Virus record (IMG/VR): IMGVR_UViG_3300024335_000022
Coordinates: 1 to 37,466 of that record
Direction: 5' to 3' (one strand)
Source of the DNA: a virus
Length of the DNA: 37,466 nt
In this document: positions 16,995 to 26,056 of the stretch, in pieces
How the letters are laid out: every line of letters begins with the position of its first letter
Position numbering within the stretch: the first letter of the stretch is position 1
The notes under the pieces: model-generated
Databases searched by the model: none
What the model was told of the DNA's origin: nothing
The model's input: only the letters and a program-made list of their open reading frames with translations
Made by a program: the position numbers and the translations under genes

Positions 16995-18449
16995 TTACAC
17001 TCCTTTGAATAATACAAAGTTGTTAGCACCTTGTACACATAAACATCTTTCAGATAAGAAGTTTACTTCCATAGCGTCTAGATCAGATGTAGCAGCACCA
17101 CCGGCAGAACCAGTTACCCATTGCTTCATTCTTCTGTCATTTGCTTGAGAAGCTCTATATCTTACGTGTAAGAAAGGACGTCTGATGTTTGTACCTAATA
17201 CTTGGTCATAAACTGTAGAAGTTCCAGCTGGTACTAATACACCTTCGATTGAAGAAGGTCCAGTCATACCACCACGTGTAGAAGCGTCGTTTAAGTATTT
17301 CCAGTCAGTCTTATAGAAATCATAAGAACCTCTTCTGAATCCAGAGAAACCTAAGTTCAATGCCATTTCTTCAGAGTTTTCAAATAATCCATAAGCAGTA
17401 CCACCTTGAGCACCTCCAGATATTGCAGCTAACATATCGTCAAAATCTAAAGACGTTTGTCTTTGTAAGAATAACATGTTCTCTTCAATAGCTCCTTGAG
17501 TATCTAGGTTTTTCAAGATGTCATCAAAAGTATCAAGACCCGCAGCAGCAGTAAATCCTACATTTACATTACCTCTATCTTCGATAGCAGCGAATAAACC
17601 TTGAGTACCTTTATACCCAGCAGCAGCAGCAGATCCCGCTCCAGCTACACCAGCTTTTTCTCCTTCAACTACAGACATTTCTAAGTAGTCTTCAAAACGT
17701 AATCTTGTTTCAGATTCAGCTTTTAAGTACCATAAATATCCAGATGTTCCGTCTTCAGTAGCAACTTCTACCCAACCGATTTGAGCCATATCAGATCCGT
17801 TTACAACGTATTTATTTCTGATAATGATTGGTGAGTTAGAGAATTGTGTGAAAGAAGGATCAACAGATACATACCCGTCAGCAGCTCCTGCATTAACAGT
17901 AGAGTTAGGAGTAACTGAACCTTTTCCGTATTCAGATCCAAATACAAATACTTTTACGCCTGTAGTTGCTAAAGCAGCTGTAGTTGTAGCGTTGTAAGGA
18001 GCTACTGTTAAAGCACCTGTAGTTAAGTTAGAACCAGTTACAACAGCTTTTAATTCAGCACCTAAAGCATCTATAGCTACGATAGTAGCCCCAGGAGATA
18101 CAACATTAGCAACATAATCCTTAGGATCTGCTGGTGTTAAATCTACAGGTATTGTAATTGTGTTTGTTTGGTCGTTAGTACACGCTTCATAAGAAATATG
18201 TAATCTATTTTGCTCAGACCAAATTACTTGATCAGAAGTCATTGGCATTTCTGCTCCTACCATTCTTAAGAATCCAGATAATGTTCTGTTTCCGTAACGC
18301 TCTACTTCTTGTTCGTAGATCTCTGGTAAGTATTGTTGTGCGAAAGTGTCTGTTCCAGCAGCACCGTCGTTAAACTTTAGATAATTGCTATCTAAAATCT
18401 CTTGTTTTTGAGATGGTTTCAATGAACCAAATTGTGGAGTTAAACTCAT
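16995..18449 (-). CDS. Major capsid protein (HK97-fold, crAss-like)
   Basis: A 484-residue protein. After an N-terminal helical part (LKPSQKQEILDSNYLKFNDG, residues 10-29; YLPEIYEQEVERYGNRTLSG) comes a beta-rich, Ala/Gly/Thr-rich insertion (~90-190). A long segment typical of the HK97 E-loop/P-domain follows (SETRLRFEDYLEMSVVEGEK) and then a C-terminal A-domain ending SDLDAMEVNFLSERCLCVQG and ANNFVLFKGV. The C-terminal motif and length (~480-500) match my memory of crAss-like and marine podovirus capsids. Position right after the scaffold-like gene and portal is standard. It has a higher G+C and smoother codon use than neighbours, as expected for the most highly expressed late gene, and a strong hairpin follows its stop. 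It is the shell subunit of the head. Confidence 0.85.
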   Translation of the reverse strand: MSLTPQFGSLKPSQKQEILDSNYLKFNDGAAGTDTFAQQYLPEIYEQEVERYGNRTLSGFLRMVGAEMPMTSDQVIWSEQNRLHISYEACTNDQTNTITIPVDLTPADPKDYVANVVSPGATIVAIDALGAELKAVVTGSNLTTGALTVAPYNATTTAALATTGVKVFVFGSEYGKGSVTPNSTVNAGAADGYVSVDPSFTQFSNSPIIIRNKYVVNGSDMAQIGWVEVATEDGTSGYLWYLKAESETRLRFEDYLEMSVVEGEKAGVAGAGSAAAAGYKGTQGLFAAIEDRGNVNVGFTAAAGLDTFDDILKNLDTQGAIEENMLFLQRQTSLDFDDMLAAISGGAQGGTAYGLFENSEEMALNLGFSGFRRGSYDFYKTDWKYLNDASTRGGMTGPSSIEGVLVPAGTSTVYDQVLGTNIRRPFLHVRYRASQANDRRMKQWVTGSAGGAATSDLDAMEVNFLSERCLCVQGANNFVLFKGV

Positions 18450-18463
18450 TTTGTTTAATTTTG

Positions 18464-19663
18464 TTAGTTAAATTTTCTTGTTTTTATCTTTAATTTTGAA
18501 GAATCAGCACCAGAAATAGCTTTAACCTTTAAACCATTAATAAACACATCACCACCACTAGTTTTTCTAGGTTCTGTTGAAATGTTTTTTGATTTAACCA
18601 TAACATCTCTAACAGCGTCGGCTTTGCCTTGCTCATAAAAATGTTGCGCTATCGTATCAGCGTTTCTAGCAGCATATAAAGCTTTGTGGTAACCTTTAGT
18701 GTCTTTAACTTCTCCTTTGTCATTTAGGAACGTCCCAATGAAGTTAGAAATATCAGACTGTGCTTCTGCTACCTTTTGTGGATTTTTTACACTGTACCTA
18801 AACTTACTTTCACCAACGTTGAAATCAAAACCTTTGAAATCGTCAGTTAGCAGTTCATTAGTACGTTTTAAAAATTCCGAGTGTTTTGCTTTACCAGCTT
18901 TCTGCTCTTCGTTATATCGGTTAAAAAAGTCAGTAGCTTTTTGTTGGTCTTGAGTTACGCCTGGTCTCAACTTGATCTCATCGTAATATTTACTCTTAGT
19001 TTCCTCTAAAAAGTTTCTAGCTTTTGCAACTTCTTCTTTAAATGCAAGTTTCTTCTTGCGTATGTCTCTTTGCTCGTCAATATCTTCATCATATGAAAAA
19101 TCTTCTAACATTAGACTTATATCGTCACCTTCTAAATAAGGTTTCGTTTTTTTATAATATTCTTTTAATAATGTTTCGTTATCTACACTAGAGTAATCAG
19201 CGTTAAGCCTAACGTAATCACTTATGTTACCACCAGTTTCCTCCATAAAAGAAACTAGTTTTTCGATATTTTCAGGTAAAGGCTTGCCTAATACTTTTTC
19301 ATCTCTTATAGCTTCTTTGTATTCAGTGGTTACTTTATCAGCCCCTTCGTTATCATCTTCACTTACTAATTGTATTGGTGAATCTACTTCTTCTTCGGAC
19401 TCCCGTATTTCTTTAACCACTGCTTCGCCGTTTGAACTGTTTTCGGGTTTTTTGACAATAACATCGCTATCATCTGTCGCTTGTGTTTGAATGGCATCAG
19501 TTTCTTTTTTTATTACTACTTTTGTAACCTCTGGCTCTGTCTCAATCAAAGGTTCTTTCATGCTAACCTTAGTAACATTGTTCTCTGGTGTAGCTAATTT
19601 CTTAGGTGTCTTTCTTTTTTTTATTTTAAATTCACCCTCTTGTTTTACTGTTTGTTCTGACAT
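18464..19663 (-). CDS. Putative capsid scaffolding / assembly protein
   Basis: A 399-residue, strongly charged, Lys/Glu/Asp-rich protein. The first ~130 residues look disordered, with alternating basic (FKIKKRKTPKKLATPENN) and acidic (EVDSPIQLVSEDDNEGADKV) stretches. The centre (~190-260) is predicted helical or coiled (EQRDIRKKKLAFKEEVAKAR), and the C-terminus is short and basic (SSKLKIKTRKFN). There is no enzymatic motif. Placement between portal and major capsid gene, with acidic coiled-coil composition and a basic capsid-binding tail, is what scaffolding proteins of tailed phages show. It starts 31 bases after the portal stop and ends 14 bases before the capsid start. No protease gene is visible next to it, so whether it is cleaved or simply exits cannot be told. 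Confidence 0.65.
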   Translation of the reverse strand: MSEQTVKQEGEFKIKKRKTPKKLATPENNVTKVSMKEPLIETEPEVTKVVIKKETDAIQTQATDDSDVIVKKPENSSNGEAVVKEIRESEEEVDSPIQLVSEDDNEGADKVTTEYKEAIRDEKVLGKPLPENIEKLVSFMEETGGNISDYVRLNADYSSVDNETLLKEYYKKTKPYLEGDDISLMLEDFSYDEDIDEQRDIRKKKLAFKEEVAKARNFLEETKSKYYDEIKLRPGVTQDQQKATDFFNRYNEEQKAGKAKHSEFLKRTNELLTDDFKGFDFNVGESKFRYSVKNPQKVAEAQSDISNFIGTFLNDKGEVKDTKGYHKALYAARNADTIAQHFYEQGKADAVRDVMVKSKNISTEPRKTSGGDVFINGLKVKAISGADSSKLKIKTRKFN

Positions 19664-19694
19664 AATATAATAATATAAAATTAATAAAGTTTTT

Positions 19695-22115
19695 TTATCT
19701 AGGGTCGAACTGTTCTAATCCGAAACCACCTAGCGAGTCAAAACCTGAAGACTCAAAATTCTTAGGTAATTCATCGTTCTGACGTTGTGCTATAAGCTCT
19801 GATTGTTGTGTAGCTTGTATTCTAGTTCTTTCGTCTTTACGATCTTCTATATCTTTTTCTTTTCCTTTTTCAGCATCAGCCCTTGCTTTAGCTAACTGAA
19901 TATTGTAATTAAATTCTTCAGCCATAAGCTCTTTTTTAATTTGAGCCTCAGCTTGCATGCGTTGCATCTCGAATTGAGATTTACCTTGTTCTATCTGAAG
20001 AGTCGTCTGAGCTAATGCTTGTTGCTTTTGAACCTCAGCCATAGCAGCTTTTTCAGCGCCCTGAGCATTTGCTTGGGCTTGAGCCTGTATATTCTCCATT
20101 TGAGCTTTTCTATCAGCCTCCATCTTTTGCTTACGCTTTATTTTAAGCATTTGGTTAGCTAACTTAATATTAGATATCTGCCTTAAGTCTATAACGTCCT
20201 CAAGATCAATACCTCCAGACTGTAATGCTATTTGTATATTTCTTTCCAGTATCTGCTTTTCCTCTTCATCAGGTTCTAAATCTAAGAATATACCAAACTC
20301 GTGCATGTTTAATTTCTCCACTTGCTCTAACGTATTAACATTAAAGCTACTTATAGAATTCATTAAAGCGTTTTTAGTTAATGGGAAGTTCAACATATCA
20401 GCCGCTCTTAAACTTATATTCTCACACACTCTTACAGTTATATACATTAAGGACTGTAATATATGTTTAGTAGCTGTATTTGAAGCAGCTGCAGCTAGTT
20501 TTTGTAAACCAACTAAAGAATCCTTTGCTGGTTGACTACCATCCCTAGCCTCATTAAGTCCTGTCACGTCTCTTATCATCTGTAAATAATACTGATAAGT
20601 TTGTATAAGCGCTTGTATTTTGCTCATACCTGACGATGTTTGTAATTCTTGTATAGGTACTTTAGCTCTGTTAGGATCACCATCTTGTGTTAATGATCTA
20701 CCAACTATACTACCAGTTTGGAAGTACATATTGAGAGCCTCTTGCGGATTGTAATTTGTTCCATTCCCAAGATCAACCTCAGCTAATCCGTCAACGTCTA
20801 CAAATACACCATCAGGTACCATACGTGCTAATACTTGTTGTATCTTTAAGTGTGTTAGCTGTATCATATCAGCAAAACCAATAGTCTTACTAACTATACT
20901 CTCAACTCTACCTTTGTACATTCTAGGAGCAGATATAGTGTAGTTCATATTAACTTTAGTCTGATCACTGAAAGGTCTAGTCATATTCTCTGCTAGTTCC
21001 CATTTAAGCATTTTTTCGTAACCTAATATTTTAGCACCACTGTATAATACCTCTATTGATCTACTAACTCTGTTAAAGTTATCACTCTCAGGCGGGTCAA
21101 ATGTGTCGTCTTTCTCTAAAGCTTTTTCTAAGCCTTGATCAGTTTGCTTTATCTTAAATACTTGATTACTATAAGTCTTATACTCGAAGTATAAAACCTG
21201 AACATTATCATTATTACTGTCCTGTCCATTAAAGTTTCTAGTCCTAGTTGAATCACCAGGGTAGCGCTGTATCTCTATAAGATCTTCGTCTGTTAAGTCT
21301 GGGAATTGTTTTTTAACCTCCTCTAACGGTACGCTCTTAACCTCTCCTACATAGTATATATCTTCGAAGTTTGGATCTTCTGTGTAAGAGTGTACTAAAT
21401 TAACTGGATCTACATAGTCAACAGTAACTCCATTAGCTAGGTTAAAGTCAGTTTTACTAGCACCTATACCTAACACAACTAAATCGTAAGCTACTCTTTT
21501 CTTAACTTCTTCGTACTTGTTGTAATCTAATACATTGTTTATAAGCTCTTCTTCTGCTATTTCTATAGCTTGCTTATATGTTAGCTGCATGTGCAACTCT
21601 AGTTCTTCTTTACTTTTAGGTAATTGATCTTTAGGTGTATTAGTCCTACTTAAATCTATACCAAAATTCTGCTGAGCTTCTTGTATTAAATCCTGAGAAA
21701 AAGCATCTTCAGCTAAATCAGTGGCATGTTGTGTTCTTTCTTTTACAGCGAAAGGATCTGATGCAAATGATTTTATTTCGTAACCTTTATCTGTCATACC
21801 GTTGACAACAATATCAACAAACTTAGATAGAACAGCTACAGGTTTCCAGTCTAGGTTTAAGTAGCTTAAGTCACCGTTTATAGATAACTCATCTTTGTAT
21901 TTTTGAACAGATTGTTCTCCTCTAGCGTATAATCTTAACTTATGGAAATACTGCCAATTACCAGCAAATCTACCACCAATGTTAGTCCCTCTATCACCCT
22001 TAAACCATTCGTTTTCAATAGCTCTACCTACAGCATAACCATATTCTAAGGTTTGCTTTTCTGCGTCTGGTACTACCTGACTGGGGAAAGAACTGTTCGT
22101 ATTAGTATAAATCAT
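19695..22115 (-). CDS. Portal protein
   Basis: An 806-residue protein of podovirus portal size. The N-terminal part (ENEWFKGDRGTNIGGRFAGN, then NWQYFHKLRLYARGEQSVQK) and DWKPVAVLSKFVDIVVNGMT are typical of portals. They are followed by wing-domain sequence and a stem/crown helix region around GLNEARDGSQPAKDSLVGLQ. From ~655 to ~780 is a Gln/Ala/Lys-rich coiled coil (KMEADRKAQMENIQAQAQAN), compatible with the long barrel that reaches into podovirus heads. The portal is the dodecameric DNA channel at the head vertex that docks the terminase. The start is immediately next to the terL stop (TAAATG). The gene order terminase, portal, scaffold, capsid supports the call strongly. Confidence 0.85.
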   Translation of the reverse strand: MIYTNTNSSFPSQVVPDAEKQTLEYGYAVGRAIENEWFKGDRGTNIGGRFAGNWQYFHKLRLYARGEQSVQKYKDELSINGDLSYLNLDWKPVAVLSKFVDIVVNGMTDKGYEIKSFASDPFAVKERTQHATDLAEDAFSQDLIQEAQQNFGIDLSRTNTPKDQLPKSKEELELHMQLTYKQAIEIAEEELINNVLDYNKYEEVKKRVAYDLVVLGIGASKTDFNLANGVTVDYVDPVNLVHSYTEDPNFEDIYYVGEVKSVPLEEVKKQFPDLTDEDLIEIQRYPGDSTRTRNFNGQDSNNDNVQVLYFEYKTYSNQVFKIKQTDQGLEKALEKDDTFDPPESDNFNRVSRSIEVLYSGAKILGYEKMLKWELAENMTRPFSDQTKVNMNYTISAPRMYKGRVESIVSKTIGFADMIQLTHLKIQQVLARMVPDGVFVDVDGLAEVDLGNGTNYNPQEALNMYFQTGSIVGRSLTQDGDPNRAKVPIQELQTSSGMSKIQALIQTYQYYLQMIRDVTGLNEARDGSQPAKDSLVGLQKLAAAASNTATKHILQSLMYITVRVCENISLRAADMLNFPLTKNALMNSISSFNVNTLEQVEKLNMHEFGIFLDLEPDEEEKQILERNIQIALQSGGIDLEDVIDLRQISNIKLANQMLKIKRKQKMEADRKAQMENIQAQAQANAQGAEKAAMAEVQKQQALAQTTLQIEQGKSQFEMQRMQAEAQIKKELMAEEFNYNIQLAKARADAEKGKEKDIEDRKDERTRIQATQQSELIAQRQNDELPKNFESSGFDSLGGFGLEQFDPR

Positions 22116-24344
22116 TTATTTTATTATTTTTGAAATACTTCCGTTGTTGTCATATCGGTTAAAAGATAATTGCACTTTTTTCCTTTGTGTTTTGTATACT
22201 GGCGAATACTTATTTTTATTACAAGCCATAGCAGCAAGTCCAGAACTTATCGTAGCATCATGCTTTGTTCTATTATTTATATTAAATCTTGCCCAGTCTT
22301 CTAGTGTTCTTTGAAAATACATTTGCCCATACCCTTCACCAGTGTAACCAACGTAATCTTCTATATATGTTTCAATAGAAGCCGCGTGAGCTTGTTTAAT
22401 ATCCTCACTAGAGTTTGGTATACCACCTATTTCTTTTTCAGTCACTGACAATTTATTGTATGCTTTATCAGGTCTATTTATAGAGAAGTTTCTATAACCT
22501 CTTCTTTTTAAATAATATAATAACCTAGGTTTATTATTCTCTGCTAATATAGGCATACCATAGAAATGTAAAGCCATTAGTACATCTTCAAAGAATATCT
22601 CAGCTGTCTGAGGTCTAGCTATATATTCAAGGAAAAACATATTAGATGGAGCGTTGTCCATATTAAATTTAGTTAAACCATGTAAAGCTCCGTTAGATCC
22701 TCTTTTATCTACTGTACCCGATATATCATAACTATCACATCCAAAAGCACCAATATGCTCATTACCTGGATACTTAAGGCCATTTTTAACAATAACGTTG
22801 TTTTGCAAGTTCATTGATGGAACCCAAGACACATAAAACCTACCATTACTGTTTGGTCTAAATTCAACGACAGTATCTTTAACATCACCTCTCCACTGAA
22901 AACTACCTCTTGTAACTAAACTTTTATTTCTAACCTCTTCATTGTAATCTATTTGCTCGTATATCTTAGTTAGATTATATAAAGATAATTTAGCTTCGTC
23001 TCTAAAAGCATGTTTCTCAGTTCTTGGAAACTGTCTATAATATTCGTTTAAACCATCTTGATCGTTTTTTAAACCATCAACTTCATTTTCCCAATGCTCT
23101 ATTACTCCTGTGGGTATTAATTCACCGGTTGGATCTTTAATCTTTTCACTTGGCGTATCGAATACAGGTATTCCATAAGCATCGATGAATCCTTCGTAAT
23201 TCCATTCCATAGGTATGAACAAAGAATATAGTCCTGAGCTAGTCTGTCCGTTGCGGTTTCTCTCCCTGACGTCTGAAGCATAATATAATTTTTTAAAATT
23301 AGCACCACCTTTATCTAAAGCATTTGATGTTGAACCCATCATACACTTACCTACAATTCTTTTACCTAGTCGTAAACATGTTTTTGTAACCCTCCAGTTA
23401 TTTAATATATTGTCAGGTCTTTCCCATTTACCACTTTCATCGTGTACTAATATCTTTAGTTTTTCCCCATCGTACGAGTTGTCCCCGGTGTTCTTCCAGT
23501 CGATCGTGGTATCAAGACCTTGCCTCTCCTCGGAAGCAATACCTTCGTCGAGTTTCTTACGGGTAAGTTTCGAGGCTGGGACTCTATAGGCGAGCTCCGT
23601 CTTCGGCCTGTCCATACCGTCCTGGATTGGTTTGAAGAAGAAGGGATAATTAACTGAGATGGGTACCACTTTATCAGTAAACATTTTTTTCGCATCCTGA
23701 CCAGATTTTGATAAAATTCCGAACCTTGAGTCTGTGGATATTGTAGCGAGATTAACCGCTTCGCTTGATGCCATGAAAGAAAACCCTGACCGTCTGTTCT
23801 TAAGATAGCACATTCCGTAGCAACGTACATCTGATTTACAAGCTTCCCAGAATATGAAGAATAATCTGTTTGATTCTCTATAGTCTGCTGCCCCAACATC
23901 AATCTTGGACCACTGCAAGAACATATAGTGAGTGCCAGTAATATAATTAGCAACACCATTATTTTTGAACCAAAAACCTTCTTCACGTCTTTTAAACTCT
24001 TCATCAATATAGTCATACCATTTTTCTTTAAATGCGTTAGGATATTTCTCCCAGTCAAACACGCTTTTTATTTTTAATAGCTCTTTAGGATAATTTAACT
24101 TTTCCCATTTCTGCTCTGCTCTCTTGTTTGAACGCTTGTAAACTTTTTCAGGCTCAGATGGCAAACCTATAACTAGGTTTTGTATTTGTACTACTTCACC
24201 TAAAGTACCGTCTTTACTTATTATAACTATATCGTGATCAGCGTTGTAACCATAACTCCACTTTTTATGTCTGTTATTCTTTTTTACAACTGATGGCTTA
24301 ATATAATCGTCTAGCGTTTTTACTAATGTCTGCTCGTAAATCAT
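22116..24344 (-). CDS. terL: Terminase large subunit
   Basis: A 742-residue DNA-packaging motor. The ATPase carries a deviant Walker A, KNRRSGFS (182-189, no classic GKS/T), a Walker B ILVHDE (298-303, Asp302-Glu303 acid pair) and coupling motif GSTS (337-340). The C-terminal nuclease domain shows FGCDSYD (Asp537) in the expected first metal-site position. The length and N-terminal extension (~170 residues before Walker A) resemble crAss-like and related marine phage TerL proteins. It overlaps the upstream small gene by ATGA and abuts the portal start. Codons for residues ~236-295 (23461-23640) have about 53% G+C against ~30-35% on the 3' side, suggesting an acquired tract. Confidence 0.9.
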   Translation of the reverse strand: MIYEQTLVKTLDDYIKPSVVKKNNRHKKWSYGYNADHDIVIISKDGTLGEVVQIQNLVIGLPSEPEKVYKRSNKRAEQKWEKLNYPKELLKIKSVFDWEKYPNAFKEKWYDYIDEEFKRREEGFWFKNNGVANYITGTHYMFLQWSKIDVGAADYRESNRLFFIFWEACKSDVRCYGMCYLKNRRSGFSFMASSEAVNLATISTDSRFGILSKSGQDAKKMFTDKVVPISVNYPFFFKPIQDGMDRPKTELAYRVPASKLTRKKLDEGIASEERQGLDTTIDWKNTGDNSYDGEKLKILVHDESGKWERPDNILNNWRVTKTCLRLGKRIVGKCMMGSTSNALDKGGANFKKLYYASDVRERNRNGQTSSGLYSLFIPMEWNYEGFIDAYGIPVFDTPSEKIKDPTGELIPTGVIEHWENEVDGLKNDQDGLNEYYRQFPRTEKHAFRDEAKLSLYNLTKIYEQIDYNEEVRNKSLVTRGSFQWRGDVKDTVVEFRPNSNGRFYVSWVPSMNLQNNVIVKNGLKYPGNEHIGAFGCDSYDISGTVDKRGSNGALHGLTKFNMDNAPSNMFFLEYIARPQTAEIFFEDVLMALHFYGMPILAENNKPRLLYYLKRRGYRNFSINRPDKAYNKLSVTEKEIGGIPNSSEDIKQAHAASIETYIEDYVGYTGEGYGQMYFQRTLEDWARFNINNRTKHDATISSGLAAMACNKNKYSPVYKTQRKKVQLSFNRYDNNGSISKIIK

Positions 24345-24610
24345 TTAGATCTCCCTTCTGCAAAACCTCTAAAAGGTTTTTCTTTAGCATTGTCAGTATC
24401 ATTTATCATACTTTTCTCTTCTTCTATACGTGTTAGTATTTCAAAAGCGTCAAATATTGCTAGCTTCTTTGTAGCTGCAGCGTTCTTTAATCTATCAGCA
24501 GTTATATCATCACCTGAATCTACTATAGGTTCTTTAGCTACTTTTATTAACTCCTCAACTGCTCTTTGCCCAGCTTGGATTATACTGAGCTTGGTTTTTT
24601 TCGTGCTCAT
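24341..24610 (-). CDS. Candidate small terminase subunit
   Basis: An 89-residue, largely helical, charged protein (LSIIQAGQRAVEELIKVAKE, residues 8-27; LKNAAATKKLAIFDAFEILT). The C-terminus is polar and ends at the terL start with a 4-base ATGA overlap, so translation of the two is probably coupled. Small size, helical DNA-binding-type N-terminus and position directly before terL make it the best candidate for the small terminase subunit that recognises packaging sites. It is shorter than typical TerS proteins, and I see no clear helix-turn-helix consensus. It overlaps the end of the upstream gene by 56 bases, so an alternative later start is possible but would lose the conserved-looking helix. 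Confidence 0.5.
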   Translation of the reverse strand: MSTKKTKLSIIQAGQRAVEELIKVAKEPIVDSGDDITADRLKNAAATKKLAIFDAFEILTRIEEEKSMINDTDNAKEKPFRGFAEGRSK

Positions 24611-25160
24611 ATTTAATTACAATATCTTTTGATTTCATACAATATAATAATTCATCGTTAACGACAAATTCGAATTCGCTGTTAGGTGTAAAGCCTATAA
24701 CATCTCCTTCGTTTATTTTAAGAGCTTCTAAGGAACTATTACCATACTTTAGTATTCCAATATGGTTTTTATCTTTCTTTAGCTCTAACTCATCCTTATT
24801 AAGTACAGGCGCTACAAAGCATCTATTATTAAAAGGTTTCCACGAGTTATCTTTGCCATACAAATATATTTGATCTAATTGACAAAAATATTTATTATCT
24901 TTAAAGTATTTACTACTATTTACCTCTTTACCTTTTTGGTTATAGTATCTTCTAAATACATTGTGGTGAATAATAACCTCATCACCTATTTTTATGGGGG
25001 TTTTGAAGGCTATTGGCACAGATATCACTCTAGCTTTATTATTTATAAACTTGTGACTTTCTATTTTAGAATTTAAAACTAATTTCTTATCACCTATTTT
25101 TAACTCGTTGTCGTATCTCTCTCCTATTGGCTCTACAATAAAGTCATATACACTTCTCAT
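24555..25160 (-). CDS. Tandem GroES-like (co-chaperonin-like) protein, unassigned role
   Basis: A 201-residue protein that reads like two GroES-type beta barrels in series. Barrel 1 (~1-110) has YDFIVEPIGERYD, KLVLNS, ARVISVP, IKIGDEVIIHH and YFCQLDQIYLY, which line up with GroES DRVLVKP, GGIVL, GEVLAVG, VKVGDxVIF and EEYLIMxExDILA. Barrel 2 (~111-193) repeats it more divergently (NRCFVAPV, HIGILKYG, INEGDVIGFT, LLYCMKSKDIVIKYE). The likeness is mine by eye and not searched. A similar reading frame is common in marine phages, as I recall, without a proven function. Located just before the terminase genes and about 9.7 kb from the phage groEL/groES, it could be a second co-chaperonin, a chaperonin adaptor or an unrelated beta-barrel structural protein. 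Its ATG overlaps the upstream stop by one base (TAATG). Confidence 0.65.
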   Translation of the reverse strand: MRSVYDFIVEPIGERYDNELKIGDKKLVLNSKIESHKFINNKARVISVPIAFKTPIKIGDEVIIHHNVFRRYYNQKGKEVNSSKYFKDNKYFCQLDQIYLYGKDNSWKPFNNRCFVAPVLNKDELELKKDKNHIGILKYGNSSLEALKINEGDVIGFTPNSEFEFVVNDELLYCMKSKDIVIKYEHEKNQAQYNPSWAKSS

Positions 25161-25387
25161 TAATACTGAAGATCGTATTCAATGGATATTGCCATATTAG
25201 AATTAAACTTCTTCCACGGCATTACCTCATTGTTTTTTTTGATGTGTATATTATAAGAGTTATCTTCTTCGCTCAGCAGTATATAAGCTATCTTGTGACC
25301 GCCATATACTTCTTGACCTACAGAGTAATGCATTGCATCGTTCTTATAGTCTGAACCTATACTTATTTTTCTTATAATAGAACTCAC
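25160..25387 (-). CDS. Small phage protein of unknown function
   Basis: A 75-residue protein starting MSSIIRKISIGSDYKNDAMH. The sequence looks like a compact alpha/beta fold with a central strand-rich part (YSVGQEVYGGHKIAYILLSE) and no recognised motif, signal peptide or membrane segment. Close relatives of this N-terminus occur in many marine phages in my memory, always as hypothetical proteins. It uses a GTG start that shares its first base with the upstream TAG stop (TAGTG), and its own stop overlaps the next ATG (TAATG). It is therefore translationally coupled on both sides to a coiled-coil protein and the GroES-like protein. Confidence 0.65.
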   Translation of the reverse strand: MSSIIRKISIGSDYKNDAMHYSVGQEVYGGHKIAYILLSEEDNSYNIHIKKNNEVMPWKKFNSNMAISIEYDLQY

Positions 25388-25644
25388 TATTCAGCTACTT
25401 GAAGAGTTTTTGTTTCCTTAGCCTCTACCTTCTCAAAAGACCCATCAATTAGGTTTACAGTGATATCACCATACTGCTCTTTTAGCTCTGACTTAATTTC
25501 CTCTAGAGCTTTTGCAGCTTCAAAATGCATACCTAAGTATTCAGCTTTTTTAGACTCTAAGAAACCTATTTCAACTAATATGTTGTTGATCTTTCCTTGT
25601 GATTCTTTTACTGATTTTAATTGTTCATCTGTTAATTTTCCCAT
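25387..25644 (-). CDS. Small coiled-coil phage protein
   Basis: An 85-residue protein that is mostly a single amphipathic helix or coiled coil (ESQGKINNILVEIGFLESKK, residues 14-33, to about residue 58), followed by YGDITVNLIDGSFEKVE. That second motif recurs after coiled coils in small proteins of cyanophages and other marine phages as I recall it. Function is unknown. It is coupled through a 1-base TAGTG overlap to the next gene. A 44-base A/T-rich gap separates it from the upstream gene. Confidence 0.65.
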   Translation of the reverse strand: MGKLTDEQLKSVKESQGKINNILVEIGFLESKKAEYLGMHFEAAKALEEIKSELKEQYGDITVNLIDGSFEKVEAKETKTLQVAE

Positions 25645-25688
25645 TTTATTTAATTTGATTGGTTATTTTTTATATATAGTTACACTAT

Positions 25689-26054
25689 TTATTCTGAAAT
25701 TACTTCTTCTTCTTCAATAGGTGGTTGAACTTCTGCGTTTCTTGGAAATCCATAGAATTGATGTGCTGAAGCATCTCCTGGGTAAACTTCATTACTTCCG
25801 AAGTCTAAGTCATCTGTACTCATAATATCATAAGCAACACCATCGTAATAAATTGGAGGTGTTATTTCCTTTCCATCTGGGTCATAAGTACCAGGTGTTT
25901 TTACCACCTTGCCAATATAAACAACTGCTTTTGTTCCGTTGATATACCGCATTGATGTAACACCTTCTTCTGTTACTTCTTGCCAAACGTCTTTTTGTAT
26001 TAAAACGTCTTTACCTTGTTGTTCTGTATCAAATACTGTTTTATAAATATTCAT
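25689..26054 (-). CDS. Small fibre-associated phage protein of unknown function
   Basis: A 121-residue, Val/Tyr/Gly-rich and mostly beta-type protein. Visible segments are VWQEVTEEGVTSMRYINGTK, AVVYIGKVVKTPGTYDPDGK and a middle part YYDGVAYDIMSTDDLDFGSN. It ends in an acidic tail (EEEEVISE). It sits 2 bases downstream of the giant fibre gene and is likely co-translated with it. This suggests a fibre chaperone, cap or attachment partner, but nothing in the sequence proves this. No membrane segment, signal peptide or catalytic motif is seen. Confidence 0.6.
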   Translation of the reverse strand: MNIYKTVFDTEQQGKDVLIQKDVWQEVTEEGVTSMRYINGTKAVVYIGKVVKTPGTYDPDGKEITPPIYYDGVAYDIMSTDDLDFGSNEVYPGDASAHQFYGFPRNAEVQPPIEEEEVISE

Positions 26055-26056
26055 AA

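Noticed and set aside
23456-24058. A 200-codon minus-strand frame inside terL.
   Set aside because: It is out of frame with terL, which has intact motifs throughout; the raised G+C in 23461-23640 lowers stop frequency and explains the long shadow.
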